Under the pieces are notes generated by a model. That model did no database searches. It worked only from the letters and a program-made list of their open reading frames with translations, and was not told the origin of the DNA. Position numbers and translations under genes: made by a program. From Phlebopus portentosus (Eukaryota; Basidiomycota; Agaricomycetes; Boletales; Boletinellaceae), in NCBI GenBank assembly GCA_037892935.1, contig JAYXKI010000003.1, forward strand, positions 372,001-436,000: a DNA stretch of 64,000 nucleotides, in the 5' to 3' direction. Below, piece after piece: positions 50,954-62,992 of the stretch; the stretch's first letter is position 1; each line of letters starts with the position of its first letter.

Positions 50954-52499
50954 ATGGAACAAACGAATGACATTGATCCTTGGAGAGATCCGGATCCAAA
51001 GACGGAAAACAATCCGTTGGCCGTTACGAAAGCACTCCCTCCGGACCTTCTTCTATTTGTATTCATCCATGGGTACGGACTTAATTAGTTTGAAAATAGT
51101 CATCGAACTCAAGTCTCTTGCAGGTTTAAAGGAACGGATTCTACTTTTGCCGGATTCCCGGAACGATTGCGGCATATTGTCGCTGAAACAATCACCAATG
51201 TGAATGTGGAGTGTATCGTATTTCCTGCTTACGAGGTGCGGGAGAACCATTCTGCTGGTGATGGTGATATTTACTCACTCATTTTCATAAAGACAAAGGG
51301 CGAGCTTGTGAGACTCATACAACTATATTTCTCTAGGTATAGACTGATGGTTCCCTCCGTGATAGTCTGCCGCTGTGGAGCGGTTCGTAGACTGGCTCAC
51401 TACTTTGACCGTTGAAAGAGAAGTCGCTAGTGGAAGTGGCGGTGGGGCTGGGAAAGCGAAGATTGTTCTTTGCGGACACAGGTCAGCGCAGAATGGCGGA
51501 TGTTTGTATTGTGGATACTCATTATTGACCTCTAGTATGGGCGGTCTCGTGGCAGCGGATTCTTTGATCGGGATGGTTAACTCGAGACCAGACAAATTGG
51601 CTCCTTTGTGGCCGAAGATTATCGCTTGCATTGCTTTTGATACTCCGGTAAGGCAATGCATCAATGACTCATTCGACGTTCGCTTCGTATGACTGAACAA
51701 TCTGACATCAATTAGTATCTTGGTCTCCATCCGTTTGTGTTCAAGAACAGTGTATCAAAGGCGTTTGGATACGCCAAGACAGCGCAGCAAGTCGCATCGA
51801 CATTCAACAGTCTATTCGCCAACTCCGCTAGGACTGCTTCTGCTGCTTCTGCTGCTGCGAGACCGCCAGCAGGAGCTATCACTGCTCCACCCACATCTCC
51901 GTCTTCTCCATCCTCTTGGACAAAGTGGGCCGTCCCGGCCGCCGCTGGCCTAGGAGGATTGCTCCTTAGTGGCGCCGCCGCGGGTGCAGCATACTACAAA
52001 AAGGAAGATATAGTATCCGGATACAGCTGGGCGACGGACCATATGAAATACGTCGGAACCTTATGGGACCAGCCCAAACTGAAGGAACGCTTGACACAGC
52101 TGGTTGAAATAGAGAAGAATTTGGGCGTCACATTCAGAAAGTAAGTCTCGCAAGTGCTTTTACTGCTTCTCTTGTTCAAGCATGCCTTTCAGTTTCTATA
52201 CCCTCTTGCCCTATCATCCTGGGAAACGTGAAGAACAGAGCACATTTATCATCCTACCTTCAGCGAACTCGCCACTCCGATCACACTTTCTGTTTTCTCA
52301 GAACAACCTTGCCGACAATGAAATAGAGGCGCACATGGGGATGTTTGAACCTGGAACGAACGACTCTTATTATGGATTGGGATTAGAAATTGCCAAGATT
52401 ATTAGAGAAGCGATGGCTTCATCTCGGGGAGTCGTGTCACAGGAGTCTGCTCCGAGTGATGTAAACGGTTCAACAGAGCACGGAAGAACTACGACTTAA
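50954..52499 (+). CDS. DUF676-type alpha/beta hydrolase (putative lipase/esterase)
   Basis: Serine hydrolase of the DUF676/ROG1-like group, whose yeast members act on lipids. ATG 50954 (MEQTNDIDPWRDPDPK), TAA 52497-52499, about seven exons. LLLFVFIHG and, after an intron, FKGTDSTFAGFPERLRHIV give the first strand and oxyanion region. The nucleophile motif GHSMGG is split by an intron: GH and part of the Ser codon end one exon near 51481, and the rest plus MGGLVAADSLIG starts at about 51538. YLGLHPFVFKN follows. An Ala/Ser/Pro-rich linker leads to a hydrophobic Gly/Ala segment (WAVPAAAGLGGLLLSGAAAGAAYY) that could be a membrane anchor. The tail contains FYTLLPYHPG, FIILP and the probable His end (AHMGMFEP). 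The catalytic acid was not assigned. Substrate unknown. Confidence 0.85.
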
Positions 52500-52648
52500 C
52501 GACTTTCTAAGCTCCACAATTTGGTCGGAAGCGACCAACCTGTAGTCTAGGCATGTTGTCCTATCGTATCCTTATTGTCGAAATATTTGAAGATTGTATG
52601 ACGCACAACGTTCATCGTGTCTATAGATGTCTGACGTACACATCTGAG

Positions 52649-53463
52649 TCAAGGCTTTAATCGCAATCGCATAGAGTACGCGTCCTCTCCGTCAGCATCT
52701 TTGAAATACAAGCTTCAATCAATTGCAGATCTCAACAGAAAGTTCATATTACTCACAATAACCCTTTTCCACTCCCATCTCCTCAAAGTTAAGCGTGTCC
52801 CGATACAATCCAATCGCCGCGCGATTCGACTTGCGGACATGTAGGGAGACGTATGAGGCCTTGTAGATTGTGGCCATGGCGTCCTCTAGAGCAATATCTG
52901 ATGATCAGTAAGAGGACGATGATTGATGAAGATGACCATCACCCACGAGACTGCAGCATCAACTTTTTCGCTATCCCTAGGCGGCGATAACCTCGAAGGA
53001 CGGAGATCGAGGTGACGTGCCCATGAGCGTCTTCTCCATCTGGGATGTCATCTTCCCTATAATAACGTTTCCGTAGTAAGAGTCATGGACAAAATCGTGC
53101 AAAACAAGCGATTACATGCATTTTTGCAAGGATGTACCCCACTATTCGCCCGTCGTCATCTTCCGCCACATACGACAAACTCGGCCAGGAAAGCGCGTGG
53201 TAGAGGACTACCAGCACCATATCGATCCACCAAGCAAGTAAAAAATCACAGCAGATATACTCAGGAGTCAGAAAATAATACGAAGAGCAAGATGAGGAGA
53301 GACGTACAATATTTCATTGTGTAGTTCTCAGGCAGGTTTTGTAGGTTGCATGTCTGCATGCCCATGAAGTCTTCGACCTGCGCTAGACAAAAGTACCCAT
53401 GAATAAAGACAAGCAGCACAAAGTCGAAGCCCTTTTGCGTACCGTTGCCACACGAATGTTCAT
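52649..53463 (-). CDS. NAA10: NAA10/ARD1, catalytic subunit of the NatA N-terminal acetyltransferase
   Basis: GNAT-fold enzyme that acetylates the N-termini of nascent proteins after methionine removal, working with NAA15 at the ribosome. Built on the minus strand from ATG 53463: exon 1 is MNIRVAT, then [20 protein letters not shown] and, after an intron, [20 protein letters not shown]. The next part is [30 protein letters not shown], and the acetyl-CoA loop [13 protein letters not shown] (R-x2-R-x-G-x-A form). Then come [17 protein letters not shown] and the family signature [16 protein letters not shown], ending RLRLKP. The stop is TGA at 52651-52649. Joins keep phase through about six short exons. 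All hallmark residues are present, and the length of about 155-160 residues is at the short end, lacking the longer C-tail of animal NAA10. It is convergent with the hydrolase gene, 150 bases apart. Confidence 0.93.
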
Positions 53464-53730
53464 CCTGATTTTTCGAACGGCTTTCTTCCCTTCCGAGCGA
53501 GAAGGTACAAACAGAACAAAGGAAATGGAAGTCAATCGGAATTTCTGATTACATGATATTCCGCATCTATGAAAAAGTTCTCACGACTTCAGTGTCACTA
53601 TCAATATTAATATGATCTTGAGTGCTGGTGGCCTTTTACGACTGATTTCATGCATTTTGCTCTAAATATTAATATATCATATTGTTGCAGAGTAAAACTC
53701 AAGGTATCAACTAGACTGTCGCCGTCTGGT

Positions 53731-55576
53731 CTAATTGTATGAGAATACAATAAGATAAATGCAATCCCGCGATGGCGCAGATAGACCAAAGATCACTGAA
53801 AGGGTCAGAGCGTTGGAGACAATTATTGAGGCTGATAAGGGCATGGAACCTGGGGGAGAAAGTTCTGTTAAGCTGGCGTGACTCTTGCGGACCACCATTC
53901 CATTTACTGCGACCGATGTCAATACATCGCGAGCCTGATGAATGTGGGCTGCCGGGAACATTTTCCCGATTTTCTCCTCGTTGAGATTATATCTTGAGAG
54001 CACACCTATCTTCTCCAAAGGGGCCCTCCTTTCACTCATAGACTCGAGTAGACCGTAAAGCTGTTCGCGGCTCTCACCGTCAAATTTGATTCGGAATGTC
54101 CGAAGATTCTTGAGTCCTCTCAGGTCAATCTCGGGATCCTCGGGAAATGCCACGTCGCAGTCTCCTGTGTCCACATTCAGTTGCTGGAGGGTTGGAAAAT
54201 GCCTGAAGAAGTCGTCGACGTATATTATAGTACGTTCATCATCTCGGAGGAACGAAAACCGTTGTATGTTAAAAGTGAGATACGTCATGGATTCTGACAC
54301 ATGAGAAGGAGGGAAAGCATTGAATAACCAGTCTCCAAGGCATATCGAGTCGTCGGAGAATGCATAGCAAATGCAAATAGACTGAACGTTCGGAAGTTTC
54401 ATGGCGCTGACGATCCGAGTGAACTCTTCAATATAACGGGTTATTTTCCTCTTGGTATTCCTGTTCAGGATTCGATCTCCAGTTAGAGATGGTAAAGCTC
54501 TTCACGCTTGGGAGTTCTATCTCAAAGAACAAGGCCGGATCCTCAATGTCGCCTACAAACGATATGTCAAGGTGCAAAGTAGTGAGGCGGACAAAAGGCC
54601 GAAGAAAATCTGTTAATTTGCGCAAGAGAGTACGCGAAATGCCGACGTCACCGAACTGGGAGCTATGACGGAAGGTCTTAAAGGATTCATAGTTAAAATG
54701 ATGTGGTCTGAGCACATTGTCCTCCACCTCAATGATTTCTGCATTAGGAAAAGTCCAGTCCGGGAATATCCAATGAAAGTCGTTCTCAGGCGCATAGGCG
54801 TGCAACGTCCTAACCGCAGGAAAGGACATTGCAGGTGGCTTTTCGATACGATTGAGATGTTCGTACGAAAAATCTGCGGATAAGTAAGTCCATCGATTTC
54901 TGGAAGGTTGCCCTAGGGCATGCAGTATGTTCTTTTGCGTCCCAGCAGAGTATTTGAACCGAACAGACAGAGGACGATTTCCGCAACGATGCAGAAGTAA
55001 ATCCAGTGATTCGGCTCGGCATACATCGAGGTCAAGATACGTCCAGACCTCCGAGAATTGGAGTACGATCCCTCGAAGAGTCCGTGATACCAGAGAAAGG
55101 TCACGAATGATCACCCGAGCTCCTTGGAAGGCGTCCTTGTATGAAGCGAATACTTGATTCAAGATAAGAAGAATTATTTCGTTTGGTAGCGATGTGAAAC
55201 CGCGGTGGCGAGCGATCGGAATAATTTCATTGCAGCACTTTCTAATGAATGCATCCAAGTTTTTTTTTAGGTGATCCAGATCCCGGCTTAAAGATTTTAG
55301 AGTCTGAATGTCGTCAATGCACGTTCGTAAGTCTTCAGCTGGCAGTATGCGGTGCCTAAGGAAATATACAGTCAGAGATATTCTTCAAAATGGGACTACG
55401 ACGATGAAAGAAGAAGTAACGGACTTACAACGGCCAACATCATACATGGGATCGGGCCAAAGTCTGGCTGAATCCCTTTCAATCTTCCCATCGGCCTCAA
55501 CCAGTCTGGGCAAGCACCGCTCGAGGATACGCGCGGTTTTTGGATGAATGCAAAAGCTGGAACTTGTCGAGGACAT
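53731..55576 (-). CDS. F-box protein (paralogue 3 of 3), with an apparent frameshift
   Basis: Same family as the genes at 10.8 and 16.8 kb, here on the opposite strand. Exon 1 from ATG 55576 (MSSTSSSFCIHPKTARILE) ends at about 55427; a short intron leads to HRILPAEDLRTCIDDIQTLK. The F-box is TSLPNEIILLILNQVFASY with RVIIRDLSLVSRTLRGIV, and LRR-like strands follow (TFPNAEIIEV, SVKSFTISNW). The first frame stops at 54428. Similarity to paralogue 2 resumes in the next frame as YIEEFTRIVSAMKLPNVQ and continues to GLKNLRTFRIKF and EEKIGKMFPAAHI. So a one-base shift lies at about 54430-54460, with no intron able to explain it. Intact gene with a consensus error, or recent pseudogene. The last 40 residues after HIHQAR have no counterpart in paralogue 2. 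Confidence 0.7.
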
Positions 55577-56101
55577 AGGAGTAAATTTGTAACAAGGACA
55601 GGTGGTGTTGGCTCATCCGGTGGCAGCGACGAAAGTGCCGTGTGCCGTGACACAATAATTACGTAACCAACATGTGGTTATTGTCTTGTGTCTCTTTATT
55701 ACGGTCAGTAATGCCGCTTCCATTGATTGAATGCATTCCCTCATTTGCGCTTGCCTAACATCTCGACGTCCTCAAACTCTTTGTCTGGTAGAACAAGATT
55801 CGTTGGATGTGATATGAGTGCTACAGAATGAAATAGGATTCGATGCGATCAACAAGAAAATAGCAATCAATTTGGATAGACTCAGACAATAGAAACATCA
55901 ACTACAATGGTCGGGAACATGCAGAAGTGGAAAGTGGGATAACAATGGAGAAGAGATGAAGACAGCCAGAAAGCCGAAGACAAAAGAGGAATTCGGAAAG
56001 AAGGCAAAGGATAATGAATACTTCGTCCGTTTTCCAGAAGGTGAGAAACTTTATTTGTCGCTCTTAAAAAGCAAACAATGCAGTCGTTTTCCCAGGTCGC
56101 C
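55577..56101. other. Spacer between third F-box gene and RNA-binding protein gene
   Basis: 525 bases with the 3' end of the upstream minus-strand gene (RNA-binding protein) and the promoter of the F-box gene. A 63-codon frame at 55956-56147 (+) is not protein-like. Nothing else seen. Confidence 0.45.
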
Positions 56102-59096
56102 TTACACGGCGGGAGATGCTGGACTATTCATAGACATCTTGAAGTGAACGGAACCACTGCTGTCTGTCATTTCGCCGGGGGAGCGTGTTTTCTCCTTTCC
56201 GGAGCTTTCATCCAAACGAAGCGAGACGAGCGTCCCGTTGAGATCTTGTAGCGTCTCGTGTTCCTTGGCCACATGAGTCGCTCCTGTCTGCGTGGACGAT
56301 GGACGCGATGGAGAGCCGTCTGTCGCAGGTCTGACCGGAGTTCGACTCATAGGGAAGGAGGGGGCCGCGCTGTTGAGCTTGTAACTGAAAGATTCGTTGT
56401 GCGACGGTGTGGTCGTCCGCATAGATGTACTAGATGCTGATGTCTGTATTGGAGAGGTTCGTTCCTCGCTTATCGATGGGTTCTCTGTGGTATTGGCATT
56501 TCCGCCGAAGCGCTGCGGAAACGCTGTCAGCACTCTCGGAGCGTTCTCCTTCGCTAGGTTTGCTTCGCGTTCCGCAACCAGATTCGCAAGATAATTGGGA
56601 TCCGGGGAAAATGGCGAGAACCCAGAAGCTCGATTAGGAGTCTGTCCGTCCATGCTCTGCGTCGTGAAGGCGTTATAGAAGCCGTTATCGAACGACCCAT
56701 TGCCGGTCCCGCCAGGCATCGTGGGTATTTGTCCATGACTCTGCGGTGTTTCAGACCCTTTGCTTCCTGAAGCACTAGGAGTTGATCCGTTGAGACCTCC
56801 GAAACCAAACTTACGCAGAAGGTCAAGGGCTTGGTCCTGAGTCAACTGGATGGAGCCGTCAGGGCTGCGCATCAGGCCAGGATACGTCGCCTGAGCTTGC
56901 GCCTGAGCAGCTGCTTGGGCGGCAGCTTGAGCAGCTTTATCTAAGAGCAAGTCATTAGAATGCTTTATTCAAGATTCAAAAGTCAACTGACATTGGCTTC
57001 GGCCCCAGCTCAGCCTTATCCGACTCCCACCGATAGGGAAACCTTGCATCCTCTCGATAGCTCTTTCGGCATCTGCCTTTCTGACGAACTGGACAAATCC
57101 GCAGTGCTTTCCCGCTGGTACCTTCACCTATAAATGAAGTGAGCTGTCTAGAAGTGCGTGCGATGAAATGGATTGACACACATAGTGGATGTCGCCGAAA
57201 GGCGCAAAAAACGTGCGCAAGGTATCCTCAGAAATGAGCGGTGATAGACCACCAACAAAAACCTTTGCGCAGAGAATTAATGCGTGGACTAACCGGGAAA
57301 ACTGGAGCTTACAGTCGTATTGTACGGATCCGTTGAGGTGAGTTGTTCGCCGTTCGGTCCGATCAAATTGTTGAGAATGGCCCGAGCCTGTTCCTGATGC
57401 TTCCAAGATTCATCAAGCTTCTGCTGATCCATGACTAGTGGAGCCGTGATCGAAGGCAAAGCGTTTCCACTCCGTTTTGAATCCATGAGATTCGCTCGCG
57501 CGATAAGCTGTACGAGCGCCTCGAGAGACACAGTCGGTTGGTTCGGGAGGTAGACGACACCGAACTGCTGTGGTCGATGAAGTCATGGAAGGAACGGAAC
57601 CGGAGCTGCCGATGGAGGAGCCAGATCGCGAAGTAGTCACCGATACAAGGCCATTGGAACCTCGCTGATCCACGGGGAGGGTTGCACCAGCTTGACCATC
57701 CGAAGCATTCGGACCCTTAAATTTTGCGGTTGCAGGGGAGATGCGCACTTATTTTACACGTGAGTACTTGACATGAGTCATAATGGAAAAGGTACGTACT
57801 GGGACGCGATAGGCAGTATAATCCATGCATTTCAATCAATGCGCGTTGCTGGTCTGCTTCATCTGTGAACCTGACAAATCCATACCCGCGCGAAACTCCA
57901 GTGACCGGGTCCAGCATGATCTTCGCACTCTTGCAACTATAAAACGGCCGAATGAACTTGGGTGCTCTATCGTTCCTCAGACCCAAAACCGGATTCCGAA
58001 AGACAGCCACCAAGTCGGAGTTCGAAACCTCAGGAGCCAAATCACCAACAAATATGCTGTATTCCTTCTGCTGCCCCTGACCGCTAGAATTAGAAGTAGA
58101 GGGCGGTCTTTCGATAGTGGCATTGGTCGAGAAAGTCGAGGTGGTTGGACTCGGAGAAGACGAAGACGCCCAGTTAAGAACGAATGGCTTCGTAGAATTA
58201 GGTAGTATAGGCTGAGTGCCACTGGTTGCCGCGTTGTTAATCTGAGATAGGACAGAAGCTGCATGCTGCGGCGTTGGGAACGTCAGGAAACAGTAGCCTG
58301 GGTTGTTCGCTTGCTGGCTAGCCGCAAGGTCTGCCGGCGTATGTGGTATCTTGACGGTCACTTGGTCCCAACCCATGAGTTCGCAAACCTGCTTCGCGTA
58401 TTCTTCGTCCATCCAGGGCTCCAAATCTCCCCACCAGAGCGTAGAATTCGATACTGGCGATTTGACCGGTGGCTGCGAACTGACGGGGCTGCGCACAAGC
58501 GGGAAAGAAGCGTCAATATTTCCGGGTGGCAGCGACACGAGAGAGGGAGGTGTAACAGGGATAGATGTGCTTGCTGATGGCTGAACGAACTGATCCGAGG
58601 CGTTGCGAGGGAAATCGGTCGAGTAGAGAGGGTACGGAAGTCCACCGCTATCAATGTAGTCGCCTGGAGGGACGAGAGGAGCACGGTAGTTGTGGTTGAA
58701 AGGAGAGACGGGACTCGACAACGCTGCCACCCGGGCATTGTGACCATTCGCAGATCGTGTGTGCGTATTTGTGACGTCGCTGTGGTCAGAGGACGGAATT
58801 GGATGATCCAGTCTGGTCCATAACGTGCTGGGTGAATGCGCAGGTAGCGACAAGTCTACCTGCGGAAATAGCCAGGGATCGGCTGCAGGGCTGTAATACT
58901 TCTGCGTGGTCTGCTGTGGTTGACGCTGGGTCGTCGGCACCGCGCGCTGATGTTCGTTGCCTATCATCGAGGATGTCAACGAGGAACGACGTTCAGAGGC
59001 GGGGGATAGGGGGAACTGCTGCTCTGAGTCATGCAATTGACCGCGCTGCGAATCGGCTGAGGCCACTGGCTGCTCCGAAAAGTTGTATCGGGACAT
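56102..59096 (-). CDS. Three-RRM RNA-binding protein, Nam8/Ngr1 (TIA-1-like) type
   Basis: RNA-binding regulator; yeast relatives Nam8 and Ngr1 act in U1-dependent splicing and mRNA decay. ATG 59096 (MSRYNFSEQPVAS), TAA 56102-56104. A 215-residue low-complexity leader precedes RRM1 (TLWWGDLEPWMDEEYAKQVC and GYCFLTFP). RRM2 reads YSIFVGDLAPEVSNSDLVAVF and GYGFVRFTDEADQQRAL. The link GLYCLSRPMRISPATAK crosses an intron. RRM3, after a Ser/Gln linker and LNNLIGPNGEQL, is VFVGGLSPLISEDTLRTFFA and CGFVQFVRKADAERAIERMQG, split by introns near 57260 and 57125. An Ala/Gln-rich segment (KAAQAAAQAAAQAQAQATYP) follows. The C-terminal 250 residues are disordered. The intron between RRM2 and the RRM3 linker (about 57640-57560) is ambiguous: more than one donor/acceptor pair keeps frame. 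Family call is firm. Confidence 0.88.
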
Positions 59097-61481
59097 ATCT
59101 GGTCGCAAATGCGTACGTATCTGGCTGTTAGAGGAATTTAGAGTATGACAGACTTAAGAAGGGGGTGAAAGTATTTTTATGGGCTTTAGGGTTAAATATA
59201 GACGTCGGGAGCACGATGCGAAGCGGGAAGGAAAGCTGGACAAGGAAAAAAATTCGGAGAAAATGGGTCGAAAAACAACCAAGACGACAGCGGATGCGGG
59301 AGAATAACACCGACGAACGGAACGAAAACAGAGGGCAGAGGGCAATTCAGAGCTAACGTGAAGGTAGACAGCGAGACAATGGAGCACGGACGGAAAGGAG
59401 CAAGATGAAAGCGAATAGCAAGTAGACAAACGTCTGGAGGAGCGTCAGAGAATCGCACGAAGGAAGGTCTTGGAACGTACGACAGTAATTGGGTTTTATG
59501 GTAAATGCGAGAGGATGGAGACGATGGAGGGGAGGGAGACAAGGAGCAGGGGCGATTCAGAAACAAATCGCGCCAATTACTTCTAATGGGCGTCTCCGCA
59601 ATATCGTGGAAATCACTTCCCCGATCCGATTTATTTTCCCCCTCCCCTCTTGTGCAGCCTATTCAATAGCCGAGGATGGAGTCGATATCGATTGAAGTGA
59701 ATATGGATTTCTCTAACGCTTGTTTTGGCCTGCATACCCAAACAGTGCGGTTTTTGACCGCTTTAGTCCAATTTATGCATTGACGTTCTTCTGTGGGTCC
59801 GCTTATTTGTATCGACGGCGTCCTCTTTTAGTGCGACAATCAATCGCATCGACTTTTACAGAGTTGTAGAGGTTTCAACGCTGCATGCTCATGAAGAGGA
59901 CCTTCGGTTCCAGCGCCTTTCAGACTCGGGCTAGCCGGGGGCCTCAAAATCACCTGCTCCTCTGGATTCTTCATAAGGTAGGCCCAGTATTTCTGAACTC
60001 CATAAGGTTGACAACTACATAACCTAGTTTCAAGAAATATATATATACATGCTTGTTCTTGTCGCACCCATTCATGTCTTACACTCGATGTTACGATGTT
60101 ACACAATTTCATGCAAAACAAAACAGTCTTCGGCTTCGGCGGATGGGCTTCCGGCGCGTGCCTATCATGATTCTTCGTCGGTCCAAGAATCACAATTGCT
60201 GTGTACCCGAACATTCTTGATCTTCTTCTCGGCCAGCTCGGCTCGATCTCGTATTCAATATGCCTCTACAACGTATTAAACTCGACACTCTCAATACTGT
60301 TCATTTACTTTATGCAGTGTCTCTACGCAGTATCTTTCACGTATGCAGCAATTCGAGAACATCATCATGCTTCATGCACATCGTTCGAACAATCCATCCA
60401 CCTCACCTTCTGGAACCACCAAACTTGCCGAGCATGTCCCAAATGGTGCAGATCCTCCATTGTCCCGCGCCGACTCTGCCGATTTGCGCCGGCCCGCTAA
60501 ATTGCCGATACTCTAAATTGCTGTGCGTGTCCAAGTAACCGGTCAGAATGCTTCGGACCGACGCCGATCTCGATTGTGATCTCAGTTAGTTTCAGTTTCG
60601 CCTGAACCTTCTTTCTCTCTTATGCTCCGTCCAATGATCTACATGGTTGAATAATGCACCTTCTGATTCAAATACTTTGCAGTCTTCACCTCAAGGTTGG
60701 ACGCTATTGACTGGTTGTCTGCTCTCTGTTCTCTGAGTTTGTTCATTTCTCTGATACTGAATAGAAGATACTGTATATCGAACTATATGCCGGAAATAGT
60801 AATTTCAGGAAACATAGTTCATAACGTCGTGAATTTTTCAACAGGTCAACCATAGTAACGGTCAAAAAGATGCACTGAACGTAAAGATGATCATCATCCA
60901 CTTTTCATGAACTTCCGTGATATATGCTCCTTCGCTTCAAATTAACAGGATCGATGTTCATCCAAGCCTACGCTGACGTGTCTCTTGTTTTCCAATTCGT
61001 AACGCTCAGCCAGTCACTTAAGTTTTCAAACGCATAACACCTCGAAACAAATTTCTACTAGCCACGGTACAGTAGGGTCATGAGGCTAACGAAGACGTCA
61101 CGTTGAAAATGTTGGTAGATATCGATGAAGGTCAGTTTCATCACTGGTTCGTAATAACACTACTAATCATTAATCGTGCACTGAGCAGAGTCGAACAGAA
61201 GACATATATAATACACGGATTACAGAACAGAAATAATCAAACAGCGTAAAAGCAGACAACGAAAGGTATCAGAAGAGCGTGCGAGACATAAATACATCAA
61301 AGGCGGGACGACAAAAAAGACACGGCAAACCACACGAGCATTTGTAGCCGGAAGGCTACGGAAAACGTGTAATACAATGATATGCATAGAGGAGCCGCCC
61401 AGTGACGCCTTGTTGACGGAACAAATGGATCCAACCAGCAAGGGAACAATTCTTCATCGAGAAACGTTAACATGAATCAGC
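59097..61481. other. Intergenic 2.4 kb; leader of the RNA-binding protein then unassigned DNA
   Basis: From about 59150 to 59570 the + strand is purine rich, so the minus strand is a pyrimidine-rich leader/promoter for the three-RRM gene. From about 59,800 to 61,480 no exon could be supported. A 124-codon minus frame at 59840-60214 is discussed under findings. The part near 61,480 is the 3' region of the stomatin-like gene. Confidence 0.5.
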
Positions 61482-62992
61482 CTATACTTCCGCAATGCTG
61501 CTCAGAATGCCTGCGCGGGATGCAGAGCTCTGCGATGCATCCCCGGCTTCATCCATGAGATATTTGTTTGCGCCTGATCCGCTAGCACTCCCGCTCCCAC
61601 CGCCAAGCTGCCCGACGACGTCGCTCTGTAGCTGCATCGGTACGAACACCACCTTGCTGCTCGCAGTCTTCGCCATCGTCTGCAACGCCTCAAGCTGTCG
61701 GATCTGCATAGCTGCAGGCGAAGCGAGAATATCAGCTGCTTGACGCATGAGACGAGCTGCGTCGACTTCAGCGCGAGCGGCAATAACCTTGGACTCTCCG
61801 ATACGCTTTTGCTGGGCGGCCGATGAGAGCGAAGCGGCGACTTCAGGAGAGAAGATGATGTCCTTGATCCTATTTATAGTCAAAGGTATATTAAGATCAA
61901 GGCCGGAAAGTAAAACAGGAAACTACATACAGAATGCCTTCAATAGATACACCCCATTTCTGTCAAAGAACGAGTTTAACTAAGTTTCTATTCGGTACAA
62001 AAACAAGCAAGTTACTTACGTCTGCAACATCACCGACGATTTCAGCAATTTCGAAAGCGATAGCCTCTCGTTCGGTGACGACACTCTGTACCGCTCGGGC
62101 ACCGACAACATGTCGAAGTGTCGTCTGCGCTCGCTCAATGAGCGCCTGACGCAAGTCAGTAATACCGAAAGCCGCACGGTACGGGTTGGTGATTTGGAAG
62201 TAGATGACAGAATCGCTGAAATTCGAAGAGAATTAATTTTAATATTCCGATAGTAGAAATAGATCCCACATTTCAACGTTGACATTGTCCCGGGTGATGA
62301 CTGTCTGTCTACCGATTGGGCTAATTTGAATCTTGACGTCGACGATGCGCAAAGACTCTGTGCAGACATTGACTTGTACAAGACCAGGATCGACTGCCCT
62401 ATAGAACTTTCCGAATCTCGACACCAGACCAACCGAACCTAAGCAAGGGGTAAATATTCTTCCCGCTCTTCTCTTGGCGGGTCGAAACCATACCTTGGCC
62501 TATGTTCCTGAACGGGTTCGGGCACGGGCAGCATGGAATGGCTCCACAGAATCCAACGGCGACTCCAAGGCCGTTCATCAGAGTCCCGTAAATACCATGT
62601 TCGACCTGTTCCGCGGTCAAGTTGGTTACCGAGCAGAACCGTGCCTATTCTTACCTCTGCGGTTCCCAAATCCTGTGCGTAGGATTGCTGGAAAGCAAGT
62701 AAGCGCTTGGAACCTTACTCAGCGTCGAAAGTAGTCAGGCAAACCTGCATGTCACTTCGCTTAAGCGGCTGAACGGTGATGATGTTTTTGTCTCCGTGTT
62801 GCCTCCTCGTTGGTACGATTGGATGGTGGTCGCCAGTTACTGTGACCGCAGTCAGTGTCCAGCTCTTTGTGAGAAGACAGAAGTCATACCTGGCGGCGCA
62901 TCATGGTCAACAACGTTCCCACCACTAAATGAGCCCGAACTAGGCGATGGGTTGCGGTCCTTACGATCAACATCAGGTCCATTTGCAGACAT
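61482..62992 (-). CDS. Stomatin-like SPFH/Band 7 membrane scaffold protein
   Basis: SPFH-domain protein that forms oligomeric scaffolds on membranes. ATG 62992 (MSANGPDVDRKDRNPSPSS), TAG 61484-61482, about seven exons. An N-terminal hydrophilic region includes IVPTRRQHGDKNIITVQPL and QSYAQDLGTAE. The membrane hairpin is GTLMNGLGVAVGFCGAIPCC with cysteines that could be acylated (CCPCP). The SPFH domain starts SVGLVSRFGKFYRAVDPGLV, then IVDVKIQISPIGRQTVITRD, DSVIYFQITNPYRAAFGI, and the stomatin helix LIERAQTTLRHVVGARAVQ with TEREAIAFEIAEIVGDVAD. It ends with a coiled coil (KRIGESKVIAARAEVDAARL) and a Gly/Ser tail. Joins were in phase at DAPP/VTGD, RSDMQ, GTAE/VEHG and GQG/SVGL. Fungal members of this type are mitochondrial or plasma-membrane proteins; location here is unknown. 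Confidence 0.9.

Noticed and set aside
57413..57748. Frameshift in the three-RRM gene
   Set aside because: The frame change between the RRM2 and RRM3 linker can be explained by an ordinary GT..AG intron (about 57640-57560), so no break is needed.
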